From assembly GCF_022458985.1 (NCBI RefSeq), contig NC_061771.1, forward strand, positions 22,269,501 through 22,333,500: DNA of 64,000 nt, written 5' to 3'. Source of the stretch: Mugil cephalus. Its lineage: Eukaryota > Chordata > Actinopteri > Mugiliformes > Mugilidae. Every line of letters starts with the position of its first letter. The first letter of the stretch is position 1. The position numbers and the translations under genes are program-made. This document shows positions 26,955 to 37,532 of the stretch, piece after piece. The notes beneath the pieces were generated by a model. It ran no database searches, was not told the DNA's origin, and saw nothing but the letters and a program-made list of their open reading frames with translations.

Positions 26955-27220
26955 ATACGGAGCCAACCACAACCATGGCCACGACCACAGCAACTTCAGA
27001 ACCAACGACGATGACAATGACAATGACAACGACTCCGATGACATCTGCGACAACAACCGCAGCAACTACAGCAACGGCTACGAAGGCAGCTACGACAACA
27101 ACCAGAACAACTACAACAACCGCAAAGACAACCACTGGACCTACCAACAGCAACAACAGCCTAACATCAGCTTACAGATCCATAGTGTGTTTTATGCTTC
27201 TGTTCTCTGCTCTTGTTTAA
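26955..27220 (+). pseudogene. Orphan terminal exon: long Thr-rich stalk plus GPI-type tail (unit 1)
   Basis: Last exon of the ICAM-like family, stranded without domain-1 or domain-2 exons on its 5' side. After a CACAG acceptor it encodes a stalk of about 65 residues dominated by Thr and Ala (TEPTTTMATTTATSEPTT, later KAATTTTRTTTTTAKTTT). This is a probable mucin-type O-glycosylated spacer. Then come SLTSAYRSIVCFMLLFSALV and a stop. The hydrophobic end with no cytoplasmic residues is what a GPI-anchor signal looks like. The frame is open, so it could still be spliced to an upstream donor, but no partner exon is visible within 3 kb. Confidence 0.7.
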
Positions 27221-28330
27221 GAACATAACTGCACAGCTCATTTTTATTTTCATCCTTTTTCACTTCAGCTCAATGATGTCACTCCAATTAGTTTCCTAAA
27301 CTCACCTGGAGACCTTAAGTTGTGTATAACACAAACTTTCTGTAATACAGATTTGCTATATGTACTGGATGACATTAGCTTGTATGTAGCTTGGTTTCTA
27401 TGTTTGTGTATATGCAGAATATTTTGTAATAACCGATGAGTAAGAGTGCTTTTATTTTCTAGATAACAACAGTCTATCTGTCTGGTGATGTGAACTGTAT
27501 AGCCTGCTGTGTAGAGCCTGGACTATTTTAATGTAACATCTTAACATCCTAATATGTGTGTCAGATATTGGACAAACACATGCCATCTGTGCAGGTTTTA
27601 CTAAACTGGTAAATCCATTTACACGATAAACACAACTTTGAAACAGTTAGTAAAAGAAGAGGTATTTCTGTTGTCTATCTTTGTGAGTGTGTACATGTGT
27701 TAGGACCTTTACAGAAAGTGAGAATCCCCACTCACTCGCCAGAACATTAGGTTAGATTTCGCCCACTAGTTGATATCAGAAGCTGTCATCATTCAGACAG
27801 AACTACAACTATGGTGTCAGGTCAGTGTTGTTCTGCTCCCCTGAGGACACGTGCATCTTCGGGATCGTTTTAAGTTAATCCAAGTTAACAGAGACGTTGT
27901 GACTAAAGTCAGAAGTCATTAAACGGTAAATCACTTAAATTCATACGTCTTCAACAGGGAGTGTATAGAAGAGCTGGCAAATCAGGCCAAAACAAACCAC
28001 TGGCGGTAAATACAAATACCCCCATAATCAGTGTTTATTTGTGTTGCTGGCATTTGTTGACCGGAAAACACGTGAAATGTCTAATGTTAGCCAGGCTTAT
28101 AATATTGTCGTTGCCGTGCGACGTTACATAGAAAACTTGAAAAAATAGGGGTCGTATGTCCATATAACCTACCTACCGAGAAATGCATCAACATTTACTG
28201 CATTCACTACTTTGACTTCCTAACATGAATTTTGAATTTTTAACATAACTAAAAAAATCCGACAACTGACATTAGCTAACGTTAGCATCATCATGATTTA
28301 GTGTTTGCCGCACACGGACACACAGTGCAC
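27221..28330 (+). other. 3' flank of the stalk exon, unit 1
   Basis: Conserved downstream flank of the gene family. The first part (to about 27,620) also follows the G4, G5 and G6 tail exons. The remainder is shared with 34,475-35,599 and partly with 39,250-39,628. No open reading frame of interest and no AATAAA close to the stop. Confidence 0.6.
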
Positions 28331-29468
28331 CAGTGTTGGAGGTAACGCGTTTAGGCAGTAACGGAGTAATATAACGCGTTACTAGCTATATTTTAGTAAT
28401 ATTATTACAGTTACTGAGTCGCTTTACAATCCGAGCTGTCGCACAGGCGGAGATTTCGAAAAAAAAAACAACACAGGCACAACAGCCGTAAATAAAGAGG
28501 AGAAGAAGAAGACGGGTTTAAATCAACAGAAGAAGAAGACGGTTTTAAATCAACAGAAGAAGAAGAAGACGGCAAGATAGCAACAGCTGAGTCGACGTTT
28601 TCTAAGTGGTTACACTCGCACTAGTCTATGTTGAATTTGCCACAGAAACGGATAAGAACCTCACAGCAAGGTGCACTTCATTTGCTGGTTAGAGGCCGAG
28701 GGAACTATCTGCGGCTAAAAATAGTACAAGTAACCTGAAGAAACACCTGGAGTTAAAGGCTAATCGACCTCTTGCTAGCAAACAGACGGAAGATGACGGC
28801 GCGAGCAAATCTAAAGGGCGAAAGTTGTATTTCTCCAGACCAGAGATGAAGATGTTTGACCCAGGAGAAGTGAGGAGGCTGGTGGCTGAGTGTGTCCTGG
28901 AGGATGAGCTGCATCTTTCTACAGTTGAGTCGCCGGCGTTTCAAAAGCTTGTCGGCAAAATCCCTGTTCGATCAAGTGACAAGGTAAAAACAAATCTCTA
29001 ATGATATAGTCCTGTTGTTAAGGTAAAAACACATTTAGAAAGATAGTTCATTTAAGACCAGACACTACAGGTCGTGTTAGAGGTGATTCAATGATTAAAA
29101 ATCGTTTTAATTTCTTAAGTCAGTTGTGTTTGCAGAGGGATTTTCATGGTTGTTATTGTCACATCATGTCAGAATACTTTAACAGTAACAATAATACATC
29201 TCCATGTTTTACAGTACTCATAAATGAGACTGTGGGTGATAATGAACAAAGCTCTAACTAAGAAGAAATATGGATAGAAATACATAAAGTTATGAGTCAC
29301 TAGAGATTTGTGTCTCAGTGTCTGAGGAAAAATACTTGTAGTAGATTAAAAGAATAAGGTGAAAATATTAAAGTACTATTTGCCATGACAAAATGTTGCG
29401 CACCTTTATTTTGTAATGCCATGCCGTAAATATTTATTTTGGTGAAAGTAACTAAAAAGTAATAAGTA
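28331..29468 (+). mobile_element. hAT relic with BED-finger transposase exon, right end missing (unit 1)
   Basis: Begins with CAGTGTTGGAGGTAACGCG, the form of a hAT terminal repeat. It has a GAAGAAGAAGACGG run and then a transposase exon. That exon reads STSNLKKHLELKANRPL (end of a BED zinc finger) and ends DELHLSTVESPAFQKLVGKI, typical of hAT transposase N-termini, before a GTAAAA donor near 28,983. In-frame stops (TAG) are shared with the other copies, so it was dead before duplication. The right terminus is replaced at AGTAATAAGTAA by unrelated sequence. Only 39,629-41,581 keeps both ends. Confidence 0.7.
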
Positions 29469-30603
29469 ATGGCGTTCCATGTTCCAAGAGCCAGCTTTCC
29501 CCTCAACAAGTACAAATACTGGATGCTGTCCACACCCTTAGTGCATAAATATGAAGAACAAAACCAACCAGCTCTGGAGGGAAAGGACAAAATTTTGATT
29601 TCAGAAGTGGGGTTGACCCATAGCATAACATTGTTTTTGGACGGTAAAAACTGCAGGTGACCAAAACGGCCTTTTGAAAAAGTGCAGGGGACATGTCCCC
29701 TGTGCTCCCACCCCCCCAAATTACGTCTGGGCTGGAGGGTGTGGACATGGAGATGAGGAAATGTGTTCAGATCCTCACCACAGTTTGGGTCAAACATCTG
29801 GAGGCATTCAGCTTGTTTCTGGAAAAGTTGCTCTGTGCAATAGACATAAATACGTAACAAATTTATTCATGGTTAGCCCCTTGAGATGAACCATCTTGTT
29901 TTTGAGGGGTCCAACAAATTCAACCGGGAATCCTATGCTATGAAGAGCTATGAAGAGACTTCACATAAACTACTACACCCGTGTATTGAGATTTTACATT
30001 GTTAATGCTGTAATCATGTTAACAGTATAAACTAATAAAGTGACCATATCCATGTTGAGCAAGCTTCATGCATTAATTGCGTATCTCACATAAAATGATC
30101 ATTCTGTAACTGGAGAGTAAAAAAAGCTTCACGTCGGTATTGTGATGAGTCTAGACATTTAGAGGGTGTGACCACCCACATTTAACATATCAGGACTTCC
30201 AGGAAACAGTTTCAAGTTGGGACACTTTTTTCTACCAAACGGCTTCATTTGATCCCCAGAAACTTACTTTAGTACGATGTTTGTTGTGAATAAAGTCTTT
30301 ATAAAGTCTAAAAAGTCTAAATTAAGGCTTTAACTGGAGAGTAAAAAAAACTGAATGTTGGTATTGTGTTGAGACTCACAGAGAATAAATAAGAGACATT
30401 TAGAGGGCGTGACTGCTCACATTGGCCATATCAAGACTTCTAGGAAATGATAATAAAAATATACTGGGAGGTCAATGTCCTGTGGCTCTGATCTGTTTCA
30501 GCACAAAACGTCACAAATCTTCAGGGGGATCTTACTTGTGTGTATAATCACCAAAAGACCTGTTGATGTTATGGATCCATACATCCTAATGACTGATGAA
30601 TGT
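29017..30603. repeat. Right arm of large inverted repeat, unit 1
   Basis: Reverse complement of 24,716-26,335, and in the same orientation as the sequence upstream of G4, G5, G6 and G7. It overlaps the end of the hAT relic. It holds a stray copy of the family 5' UTR and first codons at about 30,207-30,280, cut off after ACGATGTTTGTTG. The copy ends at GATGAATGT. Confidence 0.85.
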
Positions 30604-30849
30604 GTGTGTGTCAAACCAGTGTGTTCACTTTAACCCCAGCAGGCTACAATGAAAAAAGTGCACTGAATACGTACAGTCAAACAATCAGTGTAGCTCCAGT
30701 CAGTGATTATTTGATTCATTCATTTCCTTTCACCTGTCAGTGGCTGTAATGTCAGGCCTGATCGGTGACCTGTGTGATTGAACGTAATCCAAGTGGGAGA
30801 GGAGACAGACTTGTCCTGCTTCTGGTCGCCTGACAGTTCACTGCCACAC

Positions 30850-30958
30850 TTTCACTTTCACTTTCACGTGTTGGCAACTTTGATGACATGGCTGCAAAAA
30901 AAAACAGAGGATGGGTGTGTGTAAAAACATGGTGCATTGCTCTTCACAACAGGAAAGG
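30850..30958 (+). promoter_or_regulatory. G2 promoter: triple TTTC (ISRE-like) and altered TATA-like box
   Basis: TTTCACTTTCACTTTC at 30,850-30,865 matches the TTTCNNTTTC core of interferon-stimulated or IRF elements. The TATA position, 108 bp before the ATG, reads CAGGAAAGG (30,950-30,958) where other copies have CATAAAAGG. Confidence 0.45.
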
Positions 30959-31057
30959 AGGAACTGTCACAGAACATTCACTTTCTTAAATTTCAAGTTG
31001 GGACACTTTTTTCTACCGAACGGCTTCATTTGATCCCCAGAAACTTGCTTCAGTACG

Positions 31058-31893
31058 ATGTTTGTCTGCGTTTTTCTCTTGGCTGTTCTGCATGTCCACC
31101 ATGTGTCCAGCTTTGGTGAGTACAGAGTTGTCACCTTTATTGTCTTGAGTCTATTCTGTGTACAAAGTACTCAGAGATTTCCTTTGTAGTGTTTGCCTGA
31201 AAGACTATTGTCCTGCAGTTCATCTACGTTTATTTTTTTTCTGCATTGTCTTTGGATATTATTTCTCCTGTGATTGTGTTATTGCAGCGTGTTCGACAAA
31301 GTTAGTTGTTAGTAACTGGCAGCTGGTGACTGTTCTACATCTTGAAAAAGAATAATTGGTGAAATCAGTGAAGATCAGATCTTTGTTAACTGACATAGAG
31401 ATGCATGGATGAGTGCTACAGTATACAGTGTTAAGCATGTACGTGTATGTTTTGTTTGGCTATTGTGTACAACATGTAGACTACATACACTATGATATAC
31501 ATACTGTACATTAGAGCAGGGGAGATGTTTCAGTCTGTGGATTTAGTCGTACTTATACTACCAAGGAACTAATAGAAAACATGTCAGATATGAGGTATAA
31601 ATACATTTGTTTATATTACAGATTACAACTGTACAGATAAACCTGTGTTCACTCCATCCAGTCTGGTAGTGAAGTATGGAGACCCGACCTCTGCTACATG
31701 TGTTGCTTGTAATAATTCCTGCCAGGACCCTGGTTTGGAAAAATCTCAGGGAAAGAAAACAGTAAATGGAACTACGTTGGTGTGGACCGTTGACAGAATA
31801 ACTGAATGGGACTCAACTCTGATGTGTTATTACAACACTGCTGATAAACAGTGTGTAGAATTGCATAGACACGTACTTACACAGAACTTTTAA
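31058..31893 (+). pseudogene. G2: ICAM-like gene truncated in Ig domain 1
   Basis: Signal exon 31,058-31,115 is intact (MFVCVFLLAVLHVHHVSS). The domain-1 exon starts at 31,622 after TTACAG and keeps the paired cysteines (CVACNNSC), the NGTTLVWTVDRITEW block and GLEKSQG with Glu at the presumed integrin-contact position (codon 31,738-31,740). Homology stops at about 31,856 within DKQC. The frame then runs into foreign sequence and stops at 31,893, with no splice donor. Domain 2 is absent, and an orphan stalk exon follows at 34,215 after an inverted-repeat arm. Probably non-functional. Confidence 0.8.
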
Positions 31894-32061
31894 TATTTAT
31901 TGCCCCTCAGACCCCAACTGGTAGATATATAAGGCTTTCACATCGGTACAAGTCCCGGGTCGGACCTCCACCTGTGAGAGCTGCATGTCTGTTTTTTCCT
32001 CCCTCATACGTCATCGCGTATAACGTTTGTTATCTGCAACATACATACATACCTTAAAAAT
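31894..32061. other. Junction sequence between G2 and inverted-repeat arm
   Basis: About 100 bp (to about 31,975) seen nowhere else in the window, then CTGCATGTCTGTTTTTTCCTCC as in 24,626. It marks the breakpoint that truncated G2. Confidence 0.5.
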
Positions 32062-33662
32062 ACATTCATCAGTCATTAGGATGTATGGATCCATAACATC
32101 AACAGGTCTTTAGGTGATTATACACACAAGTAAAATCACCCTGAAGATTTGTGACGTTTTGTGCTGAAACAGATCAGAGCCACAGGACATTGACTTCCCA
32201 GTGTATTTTTATTATCATTTCCTAGAAGTCTTCTTATGGCCAATGTGAGCAGTCACGCCCTCTAAATGTCTCTTATTTATTCTCTGTGAGTCTCAACACA
32301 ATACCAACATTCAGTTTTTTTACTCTCCAGTTAAAGCCTTAATTTAGACTTTTTAGACTTTATAAAGACTTTATTCACAACAAACATCGTACTAAAGTAA
32401 GTTTCTGGGGATCAAATGAAGCCGTTTGGTAGAAAAAAGTGTCCCAACTTGAAAGTGTTTCCTGGAAGTCCTGATATGTTAAATGTGGATGGTCACACCC
32501 TCTAAATGTCCAGACTCATCACAATACCGACGTGAAGCTTTTTTTACTCTCCAGTTACAGAATGATCATTTTATGTGAGATACGCAATTAATGCATGAAG
32601 CTTGCTCAACATGGATATGGTCACTTTATTAGTTTATACTGTTAACATGATTACAGCATTAACAATGTAAAATCTCAATACACGGGTGTAGTAGTTTATG
32701 TGAAGTCTCTTCATAGCATAGCATAACATGATGTTCTGATTCTATTCTTCACTGATATGGTGAATGTTTAAGAATGAAATATAGCGTGATCTTTGAAAAA
32801 TGGAGTGAAAAATAGCCACGGGGCATTATTTTTAAACGGAGGCTCCTGTTATTTATTGTAGATTCCCAGTTGAATTTGTTGGACCCCTCAAAAACAAGAT
32901 GGTTCATCTCAAGGGGCTAACCATGAATAAATTTGTTACGTATTTATGTCTATTGCACAGAGCAACCTTTCCAGAAACAAGCTGAATGCCTCCAGATGTT
33001 TGACCCAAAAGGCCGTTTGGTCCCCTGCAGTTTTTACCGTCCAAAAACAATGTTATGCTATGGGTCAACCCCACTTCTGAAATCAAAATTTCGTCCTTTC
33101 CCTCCAGAGCTGGTTGGTTTTGTTCTTCTTATTTATGCACTAAGGGTGTGGACAGCATCCAGTATTTGTACTTGTTGAGGGGAAAGCTGGCTCTTGGAAC
33201 ATGGAACGCCATTACTTATTACTTTTTAGTTACTTTCACCAAAATAAATATTTACGGCATGGCATTACAAAATGAAGGTGCGCAACATTTTGTCATGGCA
33301 AATAGTACTTTAATATTTTCACCTTATTCTTTTAATCTACTACAAGTATTTTTCCTCAGACACTGAGACACAAATCTCTAGTGACTCATAACTTTATGTA
33401 TTTCTATCCATATGTTTTCTTAGTTAGAGCTTTGTTCATTCTCACCCACAGTCTCATTTATGAGTACTGTAAAACATGGAGATGTATTATTGTTACTGTT
33501 AAAGTATTCTGACATGATGTGACTGTAACAACCATGAAAATCCCTCTGCAAACACAACTGACTTAAGAAATTAAAACGATTTTTAATCATTGAATCACCT
33601 CTAACACGACCTGTAGTGTCTCATCTTAAATGAACTATCTTTCTAAATGTGTTTATACCTTA
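32062..33662. repeat. Left arm of large inverted repeat, unit 2
   Basis: Near-identical to 24,716-26,335 in the same orientation, and inverted relative to 36,309-37,285. The two left arms are about 7.35 kb apart, which gives the spacing of the duplicated unit. Confidence 0.85.
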
Positions 33663-34214
33663 AACATACATTCATATGACCTGAAGAATGGACCTGTCAA
33701 ACCCTCTGCGCTGTCATGATCGTTAAAGTGTGGGAGATCATTATACAAGCTGGATATAGACACAGTCGCCGTTCACCTATGCGCTTCCATTAACGATAGT
33801 GTAACAACACATTTGATTTGTTTGATTGAAAAAAAAAAAGTAACAACAATCTCTGGCCTTCAGAGATCGGTCTTTATGGGAGAAGATCAAAACTTGTTTT
33901 TGAGCTTAAGCTTCTACAGTGATACAGTCTGTCAGGCCTCTAGTCAGAATGTAACAGGCAGATAAATCAGCATCAGAGAGAAAAAACCCGGGTCGACCCG
34001 GTCCAACATGTGACGGCTCACAGCTTTTCCTCCACATTCGGCATTTCTGCCATTTACCTCTGTTAGTTTGGTGTGGGTGTGATTTGTGTACTTATGGGTA
34101 ATTATGGGTGGGTTTATTATTATTGTTGTTATTTAGTATCACTAGTATCAATGGCCACTCAGTGCCTCATCCAAAGATGCTGACTAACAAGCTTTAACGT
34201 CTGTGTGTTCAAAG
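33663..34214 (+). other. Intron sequence upstream of orphan stalk exon, unit 2
   Basis: Counterpart of 26,336-26,954, with a short internal deletion after CATATGA. The acceptor before the stalk exon is TTCAAAG rather than TTCACAG. Confidence 0.6.
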
Positions 34215-34474
34215 ATACGGAGCCAACCACAACCATGGCCACGACCACAGCAACTTCAGAACCAACGACAATGACAATGACAACGACTCCGATGACATCT
34301 GCGACAACAACAGCAGCAACTACAGCAACGGCTACGAAGGCAGCTACGACAACAACCAGAACAACTACAACAACCGCAAAGACAACCACTGGACCTACCA
34401 ACAGCAACAGCAGCCTAACATCAGCTTACAGATCCATAGTGTGTTTTATGCTTCTGTTCTCTGCTCTTGTTTAA
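34215..34474 (+). pseudogene. Orphan terminal exon: long Thr-rich stalk plus GPI-type tail (unit 2)
   Basis: Same exon as 26,955-27,220 but two codons shorter in the MTMT run. The frame is open to the stop and the hydrophobic tail IVCFMLLFSALV is kept. The splice acceptor has changed from ACAG to AAAG, which is still AG. No domain-2 exon lies upstream before G2's truncated domain 1. Confidence 0.7.
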
Positions 34475-35599
34475 GAACATAACTGCACAGTTTATTTTTA
34501 TTTTCATCCTTTTTCACTTCAGCTCAATGATGTCACTCCAATTAGTTTCCTAAACTCACCTGGAGACCTTAAGTTGTGTATAACACAAACTTTCTGTAAT
34601 ACAGATTTACTATATGTACTGGACGACATTAGCTTTTATGTAGCTTGGTTTCTATGTTTGTGTATATGCAGAATATTTTGTAATAACCGATGAGTAAGAG
34701 TGCTTTTATTTTCTAGATAACAACAGTCTATCTGTCTAGTGATGTGAACTGTATAGCCTGCTGTGTAGAGCCTGGACTATTTTAATGTAACATCTTAACA
34801 TGCTAATATGTGTGTCAGATATTGGACAAACACATGCCATCTGTGCAGGTTTTACTAAACTGGTAAATCCATTTACATGATAAACACAACTTTGAAACAG
34901 TTAGTAAAAGAAGAGGTATTTCTGTTGTCTATCTTTGTGTGTGTGTACATGTGTTAGGACCTTTACAGAAAGTGAGAATCCCCACTCACTCGCCAGAACA
35001 TTAGGTTAGATTTCGCCCACTAGTTGATATCAGAAGCTGTCATCACTCATTCAGACAGAACTACAACTATGGTGTCAGGTCAGTGTTGTTCTGCTCTACT
35101 GAGGACACGTGAATCTTCGGGATCGTTTTAAGTTCATCTAAGTTAACAGACACGTTGTGACTAAAGTCAGAAGTCATTAAACGGTAAATCACTTAAATTC
35201 ATACGTCTTCAACAGGGAGTGTATAGAAGAGCTGGCAAATCAGGCCAAAACAAACCACTGGCGGTAAATACAAATACCCCCATAATCAGTGTTTATTTGT
35301 GTTGCTGGCATTTGTTGACCGGAAAACAAGTGAAATGTCTAATGTTAGCCAGGCTTATAATATTGTCGTTGCCGTGCGGCGTTACATAGAAAACTTGAAA
35401 AAATAGGGGTCGTATGTCCATATAACCTACCTACCTACCTACCGAGAACTGCATCAACATTTACTGCATTCACTACTTTGACTTCCTAACATGAGTTTTG
35501 AATTTTTAACATTATAACTAAAATACTCGGACGACTGACATTAGCTAACGTTAGCGTCATCATGATTTAGTGTTTGCCGCACACGGACACACAGTGCAC
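34475..35599 (+). other. 3' flank of the stalk exon, unit 2
   Basis: Near-identical to 27,221-28,330, with small indels such as an extra CTAC tetranucleotide repeat near 35,430. No gene is seen. Confidence 0.6.
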
Positions 35600-36760
35600 C
35601 AGTGTTGGGGGTAACGCGTTTAGGTAGTAACGGAGTAATATAACGCGTTACTAGCTATGTTTTAGTAATATTATTACAGTTACTGAGTCCGGTAACGCTT
35701 TACAATCCGAGCTGTCGCACAGGCGGAGATTTCGAAAAAACAACAACACAGGCGCAACAGCCGTAAATAAAGAGGAGAAGAAGAAGACGGTTTTTAAATC
35801 AACAGAAGAAGAAGAAGACGAAGAAGAAGACGGTTTTAAATCAACAGAAGAAGAAGACGACGGCAAGATAGCAACAGCTGAGTCGACGTTTTCTAAGTGG
35901 TTACACTCGCACTAGTCTATGTTGAATTTGCCACAGAAACGGATAAGAACCTCACAGCAAAGTGCACTTTATTTGCTGGTTAGAGGCCGAGGGAACTATC
36001 TGCGGCTAAAAATAGTACAAGTAACCTGAAGAAACACCTGGAGTTAAAGGCTAAACGACCTCTTGCTAGCAAACAGACGGAAGATGACGGCGCGAGCAAA
36101 TCTAAACGGTGAAAGTTGTATTTCTCCAGACCAGAGATGAAGATGTTTGACCCAGGAGAAGTGAGGAGGCTGGTGGCTGAGTGTGTCCTGGAGGATGAGC
36201 TGCATCTTTCTACAGTTGAGTCGCCGGCGTTTCAAAAGCTTGTCGGCAAAATCCCTGTTCGATCAAGTGACAAGGTAAAAACAAATCTCTAATGATATAG
36301 TCCTGTTATTAAGGTATAAACACATTTAGACCGATAGTTCATTTAAGATGAGACACTACAGGTCGTGTTAGAGGTGATTCAATGATTAAAAATCGTTTTA
36401 ATTTTTTAAGTCAGTTGTGTTTGCAGAGGGATTTTCATGGTTGTTATTGTCACATCATGTCAGAATACTTTAACAGTAACAATAATACATCTCCATGTTT
36501 TACAGTACTCATAAATGAGACTGTGGGTGAGAATGAACAAAAATCTAACTAAGAAAACATATGGATAGAAATACATAAAGTTATGAGTCACTAGAGATTT
36601 GTGTCTCAGTGTCTGAGGAAAAATACTTGTAGTAGATTAAAAGAATAAGGTGAAAATATTAAAGGACTATTTGCCATGACAAAATGTTGCGCACCTTCAT
36701 TTTGTAATGCCATGCCGTAAATATTTATTTTGGTGAAAGTAACTAAAAAGTAATAAGTAA
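35600..36760 (+). mobile_element. hAT relic with BED-finger transposase exon, right end missing (unit 2)
   Basis: Same structure as 28,331-29,468. The left terminal repeat starts CAGTGTTGGGGGTAACGCG, with an expanded GAAGAAGAAGACG run and a transposase exon to about 36,274. It is truncated at the same AGTAATAAGTAA junction as unit 1, so the truncation predates duplication of the unit. Confidence 0.7.
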
Positions 36761-37285
36761 TGGCGTTCCATGTTCCAAGAGCCAGCTTTCCCCTCAACAA
36801 GTACAAATACTGGATGCTGTCCACACCCTTAGTGCATAAATAAGAAGAACAAAACCAACCAGCTCTGGAGGGAAAGGACGAAATTTTGATTTCAGAAGTG
36901 GGGTTGACCCATAGCATAACATTGTTTTTGGACGGTAAAAACTGCAGGTGACCAAAACGGCCTTTTGAAAAAGTGCAGGGGACATGTCCCCTGTGCTCCC
37001 ACCCCCCCAAATTACGTCTGGGCTGGAGGGTGTGGACATGGAGATGAGGAAATGTGTTCAGATCCTCACCACAGTTTGGGTCAAACATCTGGAGGCATTC
37101 AGCTTGTTTCTGGAAAGGTTGCTCTGTGCAATAGACATAAATACGTAACAAATGTATTCATGGTTAGCCCCTTGAGATGAACCATCTTGTTTTTGAGGGG
37201 GTCCAACAAATTCAACTGGGAATCTACAATAAAATAACAGGAGCCTCTGTTTAAAAATAATGCCCCGTGGATATTTTTCACTCCT
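36309..37285. repeat. Right arm of large inverted repeat, unit 2 (shortened)
   Basis: Inverted relative to the inner part of 32,062-33,662. It breaks off at GGATATTTTTCACTCC and joins the G3 promoter directly (TTGTGACTTGTCCTGC), so about 0.6 kb of the arm is missing compared with unit 1. Confidence 0.85.
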
Positions 37286-37424
37286 TGTGACTTGTCCTGC
37301 TTCTGGTCGCCTGACAATTCACTGCCACACTTTCACGTGTTAGCAGCTTTGATGACATGACTGGGAAAAAAACAGAGGATGGGTGTGTGAAAACATGGTG
37401 CTTTGCCAACATTGTTCTACACTA

Positions 37425-37433
37425 CATAAAAGG
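37425..37433 (+). promoter_or_regulatory. G3 TATA-like box
   Basis: CATAAAAGG 108 bp before the ATG. Upstream, the TTTC cluster has shrunk to one unit (CACACTTTCACGTG, about 37,327-37,340), so the ISRE-like spacing is lost in this copy. Confidence 0.45.
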
Positions 37434-37532
37434 AGGAGCTGGCACAGAGCATTCATTTTCTTAAATTTCAAGTTGGGACACTTTTTTCTACCAAACGGCT
37501 TCATTTGATCCCCAGAAACTTACTTTAGTACA

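Noticed and set aside
26926-27156. Minus-strand Val-rich ORF (also near 34,159 and 38,891)
   Set aside because: It is the shadow of the Thr-rich stalk exon: GTN Val codons are the complement of ACN Thr codons.
29315-29860. 181-residue minus ORF (MLRIYVYCTEQ...), also at 36,606-37,151
   Set aside because: It runs across the hAT truncation junction, antisense LINE-derived sequence and array flank. It recurs only because the inverted-repeat arm is duplicated. A plus-strand frame here (ALEGKD) faintly recalls a transposon protein, but I could not support it.
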